DNA of 64,000 bases from Linepithema humile. Its lineage: Eukaryota > Arthropoda > Insecta > Hymenoptera > Formicidae. The stretch covers positions 17,355,264 through 17,419,263 of the forward strand of contig NC_090129.1 of assembly GCF_040581485.1 (NCBI RefSeq), in the 5' to 3' direction. The notes under the pieces are model-generated. The model saw only the letters and a list, made by a program, of their open reading frames with translations, was not told the DNA's origin and made no database searches. Made by a program: the position numbers and the translations under genes. This document shows positions 11,321 to 22,249 of the stretch, one piece after another (position 1 is the stretch's first letter; every line of letters starts with the position of its first letter).

Positions 11321-13230
11321 AATACGATAGATTTAATATATTTATGCGACGCCTCTCTCTCTGTTATGTATTAAGAGGAGGGAGCACAAATTAATTAATT
11401 AATTAAAAATTATGCAATTTGAATTAATATTAAATATTAACAAATTTTGAAACACATTGAAATAAATTTAATATTAATAGAATATTTTAATAAATTGAAT
11501 TAAACTGTCAATTTACTTATCATCTATATTTTGATTAATTTGAGAATGAAAAGTAAATTAAAATATCATAATTGGTATCCTCGTTTATGGCATCCACATC
11601 TGTTCGTATTTAACAATAACAATAATGTACACTGCAATCGTATATTTTTTTAATTTATCGATATCTGTACAAATGCTTATGATTCTAGACACGCTAGCAT
11701 TGCGCTTGCGCTTTTCTTTATCATCAACAGCATACACAGATGGCTCGTTGTGCACATCGCATTCATCGGTCCTTTCTCCGTCGTCCCTATCCTTGCTGTC
11801 CCGGCTGTCGTTACCGTTATTGTAACGACGCCTGTCAGGTGCAAAGATTTGTATCGAGACGCGATTGGCGCAATACGCGCCGAGTGTATCGGATTCGACA
11901 CGAATAAATTTCGCGCTCCCTCTCTCTAAGTTGCGCATTAAGGATTACGCGCGGGAGGATACTGATGGAATTTCGAGACTGCTACGTCGAAATTGCACTC
12001 GCGTGGATAGCCACGCCTCAACGCACACGATACAGTATTTTCTGTTAAATTTGTCTTTTATCAAGGCTGCTCTTCTTTCACAATATTCGAGATGAAGATT
12101 TATTTTCACGATTATTAATTTCTTTTTTGGATTACTAATTTTTTTTAATGTCTTTATTGCAATATTTTATTACGCTGCAAAAAATATACGTATTCCGAGA
12201 ACATTGCAAACAATAGCTACTTCAGTTTGTTAAATATACTTTATTACGACAAATAAATACGTATATTTTTTATTCTTTTTAACATTTTTATTTTTTTCTA
12301 AAATTAACATCTCGAATTGTTAATATTCGCTAATAAAATTTCTTTCTTATAAAACAGATTTCTCAAACATTTCGATTGCGGATACTACGTCGGTAATGCT
12401 TAATGATTCGAATGACTATTGAACTCCTAATCGTAGAACCTAACAACGTGGTGAAACTAATTGCATATTGATCGTAATATCGATGTATTGCCTAGTTAAT
12501 TGCATAATCGGCTTGCGTGTGCCTCGCCGTTTAGCGCGTTAAGCAGATCGGCGATATTTCGCGACGTACGTCCACGAATTCGCTCGCGCGTCGTATATCT
12601 GCCATAAGCGATGTTGTTACAATTTCAAATCGCGCTATCGCGTGGCGTCCTGCATTCCAGAATTTCGAAAGGGCCGATGAAATTGTTAATTTCACAGACA
12701 TATTATTTCGACAAACATTTCCCGGCATTTTAACCGGCGCGGCGCAGTGCCGGTTTATTTTTGCACAGTGCGTAATGAATTCCGGTTCGACGATTTTGCC
12801 GTTTTATACGCTGTATTTGCCGAGGTAAAACATTTAATCGCGACGAATTAACTTACTACGCGGAATTAAATTATTCCGGCACGCCTGGGTTTTTAAATCC
12901 GCCCAGCCGCCCGTTTTATCACGATGATTTGCGCACGTCTTTTTTACACCAAAAACACACGATTAATATTTATGGCAAACCTGGGATAAAACTAATATGT
13001 AATATGTTTAAAGTATCAACAAAGAAATTTAAATAAATGAAAACAATTATAATAAATCAAAACAACATTTTTACTGTAGCTAAAATTACTAAGTTGACGC
13101 CAGTGAAAAATAAAAATTAAGCAAAAATTAACATTTTAAGTAATATCTTACTGTTTTTGAAAAAATGCTTATTAAAATAAACGATACATGCAAACTTTTA
13201 CTTGCAATAATACGTTTGTTTCGGTACATG
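11321..13230. other. AT-rich DNA with two CpG-containing patches
   Basis: 11,321-11,580 and 12,070-12,480 are AT-rich. 11,690-12,060 and 12,490-12,940 are richer in CpG and contain TAAT-type homeodomain cores next to CG-rich words, the texture of insect intronic enhancers. No coding frame, RNA gene or transposon end is seen. Confidence 0.4.
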
Positions 13231-13248
13231 TTTTGTCATATGACAAAA
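13231..13248. repeat. Perfect 18-bp palindrome
   Basis: TTTTGTCATATGACAAAA equals its own reverse complement. It is the first of three zero-loop palindromes within 126 bp. Confidence 0.95.
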
Positions 13249-13292
13249 AAATCGACGGACTTTATTGTTTCAAATTGATTTTTATAACTGTG

Positions 13293-13320
13293 ATAAAATG
13301 TAATAATTATTACATTTTAT
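13293..13320. repeat. Perfect 28-bp palindrome
   Basis: The half-site ATAAAATGTAATAA is followed without a spacer by its exact reverse complement. It ends four bases before the next, 32-bp palindrome. Confidence 0.95.
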
Positions 13321-13324
13321 TTTA

Positions 13325-13356
13325 TGCCTAAGCAAACATTAATGTTTGCTTAGGCA
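13325..13356. repeat. Perfect 32-bp palindrome
   Basis: The half-site TGCCTAAGCAAACATT is followed with no spacer by its exact reverse complement. A partial third CAAACATT follows at 13,361-13,368. A perfect zero-loop palindrome of this length is not expected by chance in 64 kb. Likely origins are template switching during repair or replication, or a foldback element. A dimeric binding site is less likely at this length. Confidence 0.97.
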
Positions 13357-13369
13357 CAACAAACATTCG

Positions 13370-14160
13370 GTTAGCACAAAATCAATGAGCGAAAGAGAAT
13401 ACCGATTAATCTTGTCGCCGCCCTTAGCCTCTCTTCTTCCACCGCGAGCATAATCCACGACGCTGCTTTGGGTTCCATGGGGAAACCATAGATTCTCTCT
13501 CTCGCCGCCGCGCCTGCCACACTCCCGGTCCTCTCACCTTGTTCGAAACAAGACGGGCTTACATGCGTATTTATGTATAACCCGCGTCTTATACTCGAAA
13601 GCCCGACGTACAAATTTCAAGCCCTTCTGAGCGAGGAAAGCGTCAGCGAGAGATAAATTCCTTCCAAGAATTGAAAGATGCAAAACAGGAAGTAGTACCT
13701 CCAGTCTCGGTAATTTTATAAATGGGCAGAAAGACATTTTAACAGAAACTCATTTTCATGAATATATTTATCCGTTCGTCTATCCAATGCTTGCTTGGCA
13801 GAATTAAAAGAAAATTAAAAATTACGTTACATTAAACATTTAGAATCGTTTTTTTGGCACATTGTAATAAAACAGTATTTATAAAGAAAGAAAATATTTC
13901 TTGAAGTTTTCCAAGATTGAAAATAATAACTGTAACAATAAATTATGAGAACTGAATAAGTTTTGATAATAAAATGTAAAATTGTAATAATTTAAAGAAA
14001 TGCTTTAACGACAATGAAAAATTGTAACTTTGTAAACAATAAAAAATGTTCATATCTAAATAATTATATTAACAAAAATTCTAATTTAAATGTTTTATTT
14101 GGAAATTATTATAAAAGCAATTAATAGAAATAGAGGAGGTATTGATACGATTTGCTAATA
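13370..14160. other. Mixed then AT-rich non-coding DNA
   Basis: 13,370-13,740 has moderate GC and overlapping minus-strand frames without domains. 13,740-14,160 is AT-rich. Nothing else is supported. Confidence 0.5.
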
Positions 14161-14210
14161 TCATTTGCAATTTTCTCGGACGATTACAAGCGCATCACGT
14201 AGCGTCTAGA

Positions 14211-14388
14211 AATTATCACGACGCGACGTCGCTTCATGCACAGTTACAATCTCTGGGATGTAACTGCGTGCATATACGCGTCGTGCACGGTATAGTAATC
14301 GGATCATAATGTAATCTGCGACTGAATATTGCGACCACCCGCTCGCCTCATCGCTCACTCGCGTGCTAAGGAATCATGTAATCAATCT
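14211..14388. repeat. Direct duplication, copy A
   Basis: This copy aligns along its length with copy B at 15,421-15,575. The shared order of words is AATTATCA, CAGTTACAAT with a TGTAA inverted partner, GTATAGTAATCGG, TCATAATG, AATC and GCG, then CCGCTC, and GGAATC with TGTAA at the end. In copy A the words AGTTACA and TGTAACT form an exact 7-bp inverted repeat around 10 bases. The copies differ by many substitutions and small indels, so the duplication is old. The function is unknown. Confidence 0.8.
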
Positions 14389-15420
14389 AATCGATTATCT
14401 GCGAGGAAAAAATAAATTCAGAAATGTAGAAAATTTTAAATAAAGACTGAAAATCCAATAATGATAAAGAAAAACAGAGGTAAAGAAAAATAAAAAAATA
14501 CCCAAATACAATAATGCATAGTTCAGTGGACGGTCCGCAACGATGATATAGAAACAAAAAGTTCCAGGAATAACGGAGATTCCGACTTTTATGAATCGTG
14601 ACATCGAAATTTTGAAATGTTTCCAGGAACTTTTCCGACTTCTAAAGCCCGTCAAGGTTCAAAAATTTTATTTTTGAGGAATTTCTAAATATTTCGAGTT
14701 CAATGACACATGATTCTTTTTAATATAAAAAATTGTAAAAATTTTGTTTCCTAAAAATAATTTCCAAACATCAACGGAAAGAACAATTTTCAATTATTCA
14801 AAATTTTAATAATTAAAATATCAAGAAATGCAAAAGCTTTGTACTTAAATAAATCTCCATTTGAAATTGAGACTTAATGAGACTTAATGTACAAAAATCC
14901 GAGATAAAAGACTCCTTTTTGTACCTTTCTCATATAACAAAAGTCTAAAATTAACGCAGAAAAATATGTCAGATTAAGATATAAAATAACTCGTAAAATA
15001 CTTAATTGAAAAGAACTTTATTATAGTGTTTTGAAAAGCTCTCGAGGTCAGCTACAAGAAAATGCAATCAAAAATAGGGATTTTCATTTAAAAATTTCAA
15101 AGTAATTTTTACGTGACCTTGACAACGCTATCCAAGGTCACACTAACCTTGCTATGTAATGCGTCCCTTAAAACCCTAAAACTTTTGTCTGGGACATTTT
15201 TCAAAAAATGCACATTTTTCGAAAAATCAGCCTAACACGGTCGCTCTGTTACACCCGGTATCGATTAATGCAACTTAAAAGTGAATCCAAAGGAAGAATA
15301 TCGATTCTGCGAGAATCGAAAAGACTAGAACAACGAATCACAGATCTGATTAGATGTCGGAAATTAACATCTGTAACGCAATCGAGAAGTTATACACAGC
15401 CGTGACACGGAAACTCCACA
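14389..15420. mobile_element. Probable degraded transposon between the duplicated copies
   Basis: About 1 kb of AT-rich sequence lies between the two direct copies. The part from about 14,880 to 15,260 has the style of insect non-autonomous DNA elements: paired GTGACCTTGA and CCAAGGTCAC words near 15,115-15,145, and a right-hand end reading GTTACACCCGGTA at about 15,249-15,261. A matching left inverted end was not found, so the boundaries are not fixed. No transposase frame is present. Confidence 0.4.
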
Positions 15421-15575
15421 AATTATCAGCGGCATTACATCGCTCTGTGCGCAGTTACAATTTCTAATATGTAATAGCGCAAGCGCCGTGCCCTGTATAG
15501 TAATCGGGTCATAATGCAATCCGCGCCGATGGATATAGTCGACGACCGCTCACGTACTCCGGAATCGTGTAACTT
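15421..15575. repeat. Direct duplication, copy B
   Basis: This is the partner of copy A 1.2 kb upstream, in the same orientation. The best conserved part is TATAGTAATCGG followed by TCATAATG and AATC (15,496-15,525), nearly identical in both copies. The 7-bp inverted repeat of copy A is one base weaker here (AGTTACA against TGTAATA). If the pair were the ends of one element they would resemble long terminal repeats, but no TG...CA ends or retrotransposon genes are visible. Confidence 0.8.
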
Positions 15576-15577
15576 TA

Positions 15578-15796
15578 TTGGAAGACGACGAGGGACTTCC
15601 GTCCGGTTATCTCTTCGAGCCGACGTGGCCGCCGACGGATCCTGAAGGGACGCGGACAGGGCGCAAGGGGTTGGTACTAATAGCCCTTAAGTTGGATGAA
15701 GTTGGCCATTGTACCAGCCGTCTGGGCGTACGTGATCAGTTTTATCCCTGGATAATCGCACCGCTGGAGACTCGATCTCCCTGTCGTCACAGATGA
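15578..15796 (+). other. GC-rich 72-codon open frame, unidentified
   Basis: The frame runs from ATG at 15,578 to TGA at 15,794-15,796, directly after copy B, in DNA clearly more GC-rich than its surroundings. The translation is of even composition (Trp-Pro-Pro near residue 17, Phe-Tyr-Pro-Trp near residue 56), not low-complexity. No domain, signal peptide or splice site supports it. It could be a small coding exon, part of a processed transcript, or chance. I do not recognise it. Confidence 0.15.
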
Positions 15797-15799
15797 TCG

Positions 15800-18700
15800 T
15801 AAAGAATCGTAGAAGACATTATATTAGTGAAATTTGTGCAAAAAGACGCGAATTGCTGCGTCATCTTTCTATTATATTAGTTAACTCTGTCAAATCGTAA
15901 AACGATGATAGGTAAGAGCTCGCTACAAATTTTGCATAATTTAAAACATTGATCAATATATTAATTTAAAAGAAACTCAGTAGCCAAGTTATCACAAACA
16001 AATGATATATTAATCACTACTACAGGTATCATAAATATATTTCGATTACCAGAAAAAGTAGAATACTCTGACTCGTGTCTCTCGTGCTCAAATGTCGCGC
16101 AAACAATTCATAAAAAAAAAAAAAAGAAACGGACTCATCGTTCTGTCACTCGATAACGAGCGTCGCAGCGCTCAAAGATCAATCTTGCAGCGGTAATTCG
16201 CGCGCGCTACCTACAAATTACTCAAATAGCGACTCGACAACGACACAACGGTGTACGTGCCGCTGACTCGACAACAGCACAATCATCATCGCATGATCGG
16301 CGATGTCCGGCGCGACGCGATTACACGCGTTTCACAATGACGGAAGTCGCGGAGGTGCGAAGGGCGCGCGAAGAACGGCGGGGATCGAGGTGGTTGAGTT
16401 ACGCGAAGAAGCATGCGTTAATGATTTCGGCAGGTTTGTACACACCGGCGACGTACATTGTAAGGGCCCGCTCACAAAGCGGCGTTAAATCCACCGGCGA
16501 CGATGACCCCGCTGCCAGTCATCGTCGATAATGATCATTTCTCCACCCATTCGTCCTTTCCGCTTCTTCTTCTCTTCCTCCTCCTGTTCCAACAACTCGT
16601 TCTCCTACTACTTCCCCCCCCCCCCTCTCCCCTCTCCCTTTCTCTGGTCTTTATTTCTATATTTCCGTTTAATACATGTATAGGTATGCATATTTGTTTT
16701 CGCCCTTTTTAAAAGACCTTCAGTTTATGTGAAATTGTTTTTATTATTATTCACATCAAGCTTACATATTGCAAAATTTCAGACAACTCAAATATACACA
16801 CACATGTGTATAAATTTGTAATCATGCACTGATATCTTGCATGTTCTCACAATGAGTGGCTGCACACTACAACGGACATTTCTTAAGATAAACTTTTTTA
16901 TTTTGTATGCAATCACACTCATTATGTATAACTTGCAATTAATATTATAATTTTAATCTAATCTGCTTTATTTATTAACACTTATGCTGCTTTTTCGAGT
17001 GCTATTTTTTTTATCGCATTATTTTTTTTGCACATTTGTCAAGAGAAACACTTCTCTTTCCTTTCTGTTATCTTGTTTCTTTTTTTCGCTCCCTCTTCTT
17101 CTTCTTCTTTTTCTTCATTCATTCTCCTCTCGCGGGAGTGCATACACGCATACCTTAATGACGCGAACCCGCACGCGTCTCCTAATAACCATCGTCATTA
17201 GCGTACGCGGAACCAACGCGCCGCCGTCGCGAGAAGGCGAAATTTTTGGGCGCGGAGACATTTCGACAATGCCACTCATGTCATTTGCGGCATCTTCGCG
17301 TGGGCACGTCATTAAGACTTCTTTTATAAACGCATCTTTTGTCGCGTCTCCTAACACGACAATCGCAACATACACGTTGAAGATTAATAACATCAGATAA
17401 GTAAATTTATATATTCTTAATATATTATTTATAAAACGAAAAAAACAGTCACTTCTGTCTTTTATCTGAAAAGAAAGAAACAAATTTGACAAATTCGTTG
17501 ATAGCTTTGCAGCTTATTAATTGAGAATGTTTCATTTTCAATTATTTATTGTTTATTGAAATGTGTTGCTTTCTCGATGTTTTAATTAAAAAAAAATTTA
17601 TTCCAAATTGATTAGAAAGATAAACGATACGACTTGGCAAAGGTATCCTAATTATCTAAATACAATCTTGTACAGATAATTGTGTCTAATTTCTTGATGC
17701 ACGACGTAACTTCATAATTTACCACATCCAATTTGCGAAACAGAGACTTCGGAGAGAAATCTAAATTTCTACAATGTAATGAGTTACGGAATATACAGTC
17801 TTCTCTCAAAAACATTACTCTATTATAAATTTTTTCGGAGAGCATCATGGGTGGTACGAGTTGGTTACATTTAAATGCGAGTTTCGCAAGAGGCTAATTT
17901 CTAACGTCGTTACAGGATATTAATCATCATCGTGCCCCTTTCTAGCCAGCTTCTTTAAAGTTCGACGCGGCCGACGTTACATCATTACGTTACATCACCG
18001 CTAGATAACTCGTGAAAAGACCGAGGGACCGTGGTAGGAACCGGATAACGGCTGCTGTCCGACGATCAGTGTAATTACAATAATAACTCCCGGCGAACGC
18101 GGTGGCGTCGCGACGCCTGGCGTCGCAGCCGGGACGTCCGCTCGACGAAATAACGCGTTATGATTCGCCACGTCAGGAAACCGCAGCTGCAATTCAATGT
18201 TAACATCGGAATAAATGTTTCACGTATACTGCTGACAACAATAGCGTTTCGCATATTGATACTAAAATATTACATTCTTTATATATAAAATTAGAGAAAT
18301 TCGAGCATATTTTTCAGATAGATTAGTAGACTCTTTGGGATTATTTTTTTATTTCAACTACAAAAAGAATTGTCAAATTGTTTTCTTACTTCTAATTTAT
18401 ACAGTTATATAATTTTGTAGAATTTTTTGACACTCTTGTAACTTTTTATATTTTATTTCGCATCATTAAATTATTTCTATTAAAAAACACATATTCTGTG
18501 TGATTCAATAAACACGCGAGATTTTCATAATGTTTCAAAATACCGCCACAATAACAAATATTTTTTATAAATATTTATCAATATTTTGATAATAATGTAA
18601 CGTATATTATCGCATTTACTCAATTTTCTCATTTAGATAATAAATAAATTCATCTTTTCCACTCTAAAAGAGACAGTTACATCCTTTTTACTGTCTAGAT

Positions 18701-19050
18701 TTACTCAAAACCGCAGTGAACGAAGCACGTAAAACAGATTAGACAATTCTTGTTAAGCTAATAGTATGATATCACGCATGATTATATTCATCGTGGATGC
18801 GTGCAATCGCGTGATATTCTTAAATAAACTTCTTACCTTTTCTTGAAAGTCTCAACAAAAAACATATCCGACACAAAGTCACTATTAATTAAGTATATTA
18901 GGTTTTAAAAAAGTATGCTTATGAAATTCTCAGTCAATTAATTATTTGAAAGATTATCGCAAATCAGCTACGCAATTACAAAATCAAAATTACAATACTC
19001 AAAATTCTGACTTATTTAATTCATTAAATGTTCAAAATGCCTACTATGGA
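15800..19050. other. Mixed non-coding DNA
   Basis: 15,800-16,130 is AT-rich. 16,130-16,530 is CpG-rich. A pyrimidine stretch with C12 lies at 16,560-16,650. 16,700-17,130 is T-rich. 17,130-17,400 is a CpG patch. 17,400-17,930 is AT-rich. 17,930-18,190 is CpG-rich and contains the 14-bp palindrome GGCGTCGCGACGCC at 18,104-18,117. 18,200-19,050 is AT-rich. Short frames are scattered and unconvincing. A small hairpin at 18,769-18,817 is described in the findings. Confidence 0.5.
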
Positions 19051-19055
19051 TTTTT

Positions 19056-19181
19056 AAACATTTATTTACCGAAATTAACAAAGTATTTCTAACATTTACG
19101 TGACGCTTGTGCTTCAGTGTTGACTCTCGAAGTGCTATAAAATGTTAGAAATACTTTGTTAAGTCGGATAAACAAATATTT
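19056..19181. repeat. 126-nt foldback (42-bp arms, 42-nt loop)
   Basis: The left arm (19,056-19,097) and the right arm (19,140-19,181) match as inverted repeats at 36 of 42 positions. The inner 23 bp, TTAACAAAGTATTTC and the eight bases after it, match without a mismatch. As RNA this would make a long hairpin of a size that small-RNA pathways can process. It sits beside mobile-element-like sequence, so a miniature transposon origin is most likely. Confidence 0.9.
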
Positions 19182-19420
19182 ACAAAACTAAGTTTTTTTT
19201 TTCTTTTATAGAGTCCAAAAATGTAATTTAGGCGTTCCCATTAAAAATTTTCAAGTTAACCTCCACCGACGCAATCAAGGTTTGGAAACTAATCTCCATT
19301 CAAGTTTGAGGGTTCTTCAGGCCCGTACAATTCAAGACCCTTAAACGTTTAAAATCGATCGCATAGTTTCCGAAATATCAGGTTGTAAAGAGTTACGTGG
19401 ACCGTCCTGTATATTTTGTA
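19182..19420. mobile_element. Transposon remnant with one recognisable end
   Basis: The right-hand end reads GTTACGTGGACCGTCCTGTATA (19,391-19,412), which resembles the terminal inverted repeats of insect DNA elements that end in CCTGTATA. The interior (AAGGTTTGGAAACTAATC, then CCGAAATATCAGG) has the same style. I could not find the opposite terminus, so the element is truncated or includes the adjacent foldback. No coding capacity is left. Confidence 0.45.
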
Positions 19421-20350
19421 GCGTGAGAGAAAAATCTGGTCAAATTAATCGCACATTGCAGCGAGTTTCGGATGGAACGATTATTTATTGCTAGCCGAAT
19501 ACTATTTGGCTCATTGTTTCTTTGAATTATGCCTCAACCTCGACGGATTTTAAATATGGTGAGCGCGCCTGCAGTCATAAAAGAGTGCAGTCATACCATC
19601 CCGCGACTTTATTTCGCGATTCTCGTGAGGAACGAAATGTCTGTTCCCGGTAACTTCGCCAACACGGCGAATAATAGGATCTACGATCCGCCACATAAAT
19701 CTTCTTAAGATCGGGGACTGTGCGTCACATAAAGTACATGTTTTACGCGCGAAAAAGATACGCCACGCGAAGAGGAGACACGTGTGTGCGCGCACACAAA
19801 TGTCGTCAAAGTTCGGGATAAGAATATATCATGAAATGATAATATTGGAAGGATGAAGTTTGTTCAAACAACGTATTCGTAAGAATTAATCACAAGATGC
19901 AAGTTTCATATAAATAAATTACATACAGTTTCTCATTCAATTTATTATTGTCTTGAAATATTTAGATCAGAGCTTATTTGACAAAAAGTTATGCTTATAA
20001 ATATTCAGTTTTCCAGAGTAAAATTCGTCGAAGGACAATTCTGTGTATAAAATTAATTTTTATAAAAACTCTTCGTGATTAATCCGAGTTAGTTTTATAT
20101 ACAATTTTATCGTAAACGAATTCTAGTTTAAATCATTCTCGGATGTGGAATGCGATACTTTTATTTCTGCAAAATTTTTACCGTCCGCATTTTTTCACCC
20201 GTCCAATCTGGTGACTTCATTCGCCGTGTTCCCATATAAAGATCCTAGAATCCTCCGGCTAATCGGGGCCTGATGGATCACCGATGGCCGGATAAACGCG
20301 GAATACGGAGCGCGCTTTGCTCACTCGCGTCCCCGAGGCGCGTAGCTGCG
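19421..20350. other. Mixed non-coding DNA
   Basis: 19,430-19,800 has moderate GC with minus-strand frames lacking domains. 19,800-20,170 is AT-rich. 20,200-20,350 becomes CpG-rich towards the motif at 20,351. No gene is supported. Confidence 0.5.
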
Positions 20351-20393
20351 AATAACGGTGACTAATGAAAACATGCGTTCCCTCATCTCCTAG
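20351..20393 (-). promoter_or_regulatory. Conserved motif, copy 1 (reverse orientation)
   Basis: Read on the minus strand this is TAGGAGATGAGGGAACGC then TGTTTTCATTAGTCACCG then TTATT. The block TTTTCRTTAGTCACCGTTA recurs at 22,204 and 23,079 on the plus strand. TTAGTCA resembles an AP-1 site and CCGTTA is a Myb-type site (TAACGG on the other strand). These factor matches are family knowledge, not evidence of binding. Confidence 0.6.
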
Positions 20394-20505
20394 ACGCGCG
20401 CGCGATAAGTTCTCACATGATTCATTGCGCCATTACATCGCGCGGCCGACGGCTCAATACGCGCTCATTGTGATATCGGCAATTTATTGCGCGGGCGGGG
20501 CGGCG

Positions 20506-20532
20506 GCCGCCGCCGCCGCCGCCGCCGCCGCC
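20506..20532. repeat. (GCC)9 trinucleotide repeat
   Basis: Nine perfect GCC units are preceded by CGGCGG, so the block can also fold on itself. Open frames reading poly-Ala or poly-Gly through it are repeat artefacts. It lies about 110 bp from conserved motif copy 1, in the most GC-rich patch of the region. Confidence 0.95.
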
Positions 20533-20639
20533 ACGGCGGACTTGAGACTCGATCGAAACTTTCGCTGCGCGCAAAAGTTTTGCCGCTGAAAGTTCGCCGC
20601 CAGGCTCGCCTGGCAGGAAAAACAACTCGACGCCTCCCG

Positions 20640-21545
20640 TGAACTAGAACAACTGATATCTATAGTAATCGATCAAGCGTTTTGAGATGCTAAAGCATGA
20701 TATAATTAAAAAACAAGATGATGTAATCACATGTATGTATATGATATAAATTGAAATAACAAATAAAGTTTTTTTTTTTACAAAATTGATCCGCAGTTGA
20801 TTATGATAATTCCACATTTTTCATAATTATGTCAAACAAATCTACATTTATACACTGATTTAATGAATATGTCATTTAGATAATGACATAACGACATTAT
20901 GTTATCGTTAAATATGGGATATGAGAATAAATGGCTAATAAATGAGATTTGATCGTGAATTCTTTTATCTTTCAGTGCTTTAGTCAATTTTTAATTTAAC
21001 TCTTTAATTACGTTCCAGTTTCTACGCCGACATCGGCAAACATGAGCTTGTCAATTCTTTCGACGTAATTTGATAAAATCCGGGTTTAAACTTCTTTTAG
21101 TGCAAAAGAAAAAGAAGGAGACCGATATTCCGAGTAGATGAAACGCTTTGTCAAAAGTTGATTTTCCTAATGGAGACTAATTCGCGCCGAAGAGATTGAC
21201 GTATACCTCGTTAGATATCTGTGTTTAAATGATAAGCAAACTCGATTTACAGATGTCATAAAATTAATCGATTTGAGAACGTATTTAACTTGGGATATTT
21301 TTGTACTTCTCGCAGAAACTTGAATGTATGCTCAACTTAGTAAGATAATGAAGCTAAGAAATTCAACAATTTAGCGAAACGGTGAACAATGACTGGCTAA
21401 ATGCTTTTAAGGTGACAATACTATGATTGCTGAAAGTATTATAAAATGGAAAATTCCAGTAGTCAGTTGTTTAAATTAGTATGAAATTCTTATTTAAATC
21501 CTTAATTGCTTTTTATACTATATAATATTATACACGAATATTTTA
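20640..21545. other. AT-rich non-coding DNA
   Basis: Ordinary AT-rich sequence with a small 8-bp inverted repeat (ATGTCATT/AATGACAT, 20,869-20,889). No coding frame or transposon end is recognised. Confidence 0.55.
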
Positions 21546-21549
21546 TAAC

Positions 21550-21599
21550 ACGTTTTATTTTAATCAGAGCATTACAGTGCTACGATTAAAATAAAGCGT
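21550..21599. repeat. 50-nt hairpin
   Basis: ACGTTTTATTTTAATC (21,550-21,565) pairs with GATTAAAATAAAGCGT (21,584-21,599) at 15 of 16 positions. The interior adds AGCA/TGCT around a 6-nt loop. The stem totals about 20 bp. It is shorter than typical insect microRNA precursors. Confidence 0.85.
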
Positions 21600-22203
21600 T
21601 GGTGCAACCAGATTCACTAATTGTTCATTATTATATAAAATTTTATTATATGTGTAACATATACATTTATAATAACTTATCAAACAGCGTTTTGATTAAA
21701 TTAAATATTCATAGAATTCGATTTACAATATGTTCCAATTCCACGTTTGCTTTAAAAAAAAAAAAAATTGTAAAAGTGATTTTAAAAGGCGAAGAAATCG
21801 AGTCACGTTATAGATTAAACAATTGGATTATAATATTATGGAAAAAATATATTGCATCACTCTAGTAACATACTTTTTGTATCTATTGACATTCCAGGGT
21901 TCTTTTTTTTTAAATGACATCAAATACATCAATATTTGACACTATTACGTCAGACATCCTGCTGCTTCATTAACAGATCCCGTCAATATTTTCGCAAGCG
22001 CAACACTTCGCGTCTCGCCGTGTGTAATTTATAAAAGACCCAATTTGCGCAATTTCGAATAACGTTCTCGCCGACCACGGGCGACTGATCTCGGAAGTGT
22101 TGCATCACATAATTCTGCAAAATTCAGCGTAATGCATCGCGCTGCCTTCACGTTTTCTCGCGAGGTGAAGACGTAAAAGCTTATCGCGCAGCACGCCGCG
22201 GCG
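21600..22203. other. AT-rich then CpG-containing non-coding DNA
   Basis: 21,600-21,960 is AT-rich. An 88-codon frame there is AT-driven and has no domain. 21,960-22,200 gains CpG towards the second copy of the conserved motif. Nothing else is seen. Confidence 0.5.
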
Positions 22204-22247
22204 TAGGAGAGATGAGGAAATGCCTGTTTTCGTTAGTCACCGTTATT
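22204..22247 (+). promoter_or_regulatory. Conserved motif, copy 2
   Basis: TAGGAGAGATGAGGAAATGC precedes TGTTTTCGTTAGTCACCG and TTATT. It matches copy 1 (opposite strand, 1.9 kb away) and copy 3 (same strand, 0.9 kb away). A CpG-rich GCGCGAGC word follows in copies 2 and 3. Conservation of the core while flanks drift suggests an old duplication under constraint, or a repeat family. Confidence 0.6.
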
Positions 22248-22249
22248 TT

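Noticed and set aside
18220..18235. ACGTATACTG resembling the start of miR-iab-4
   Set aside because: The match stops after ten bases and no precursor hairpin surrounds it.
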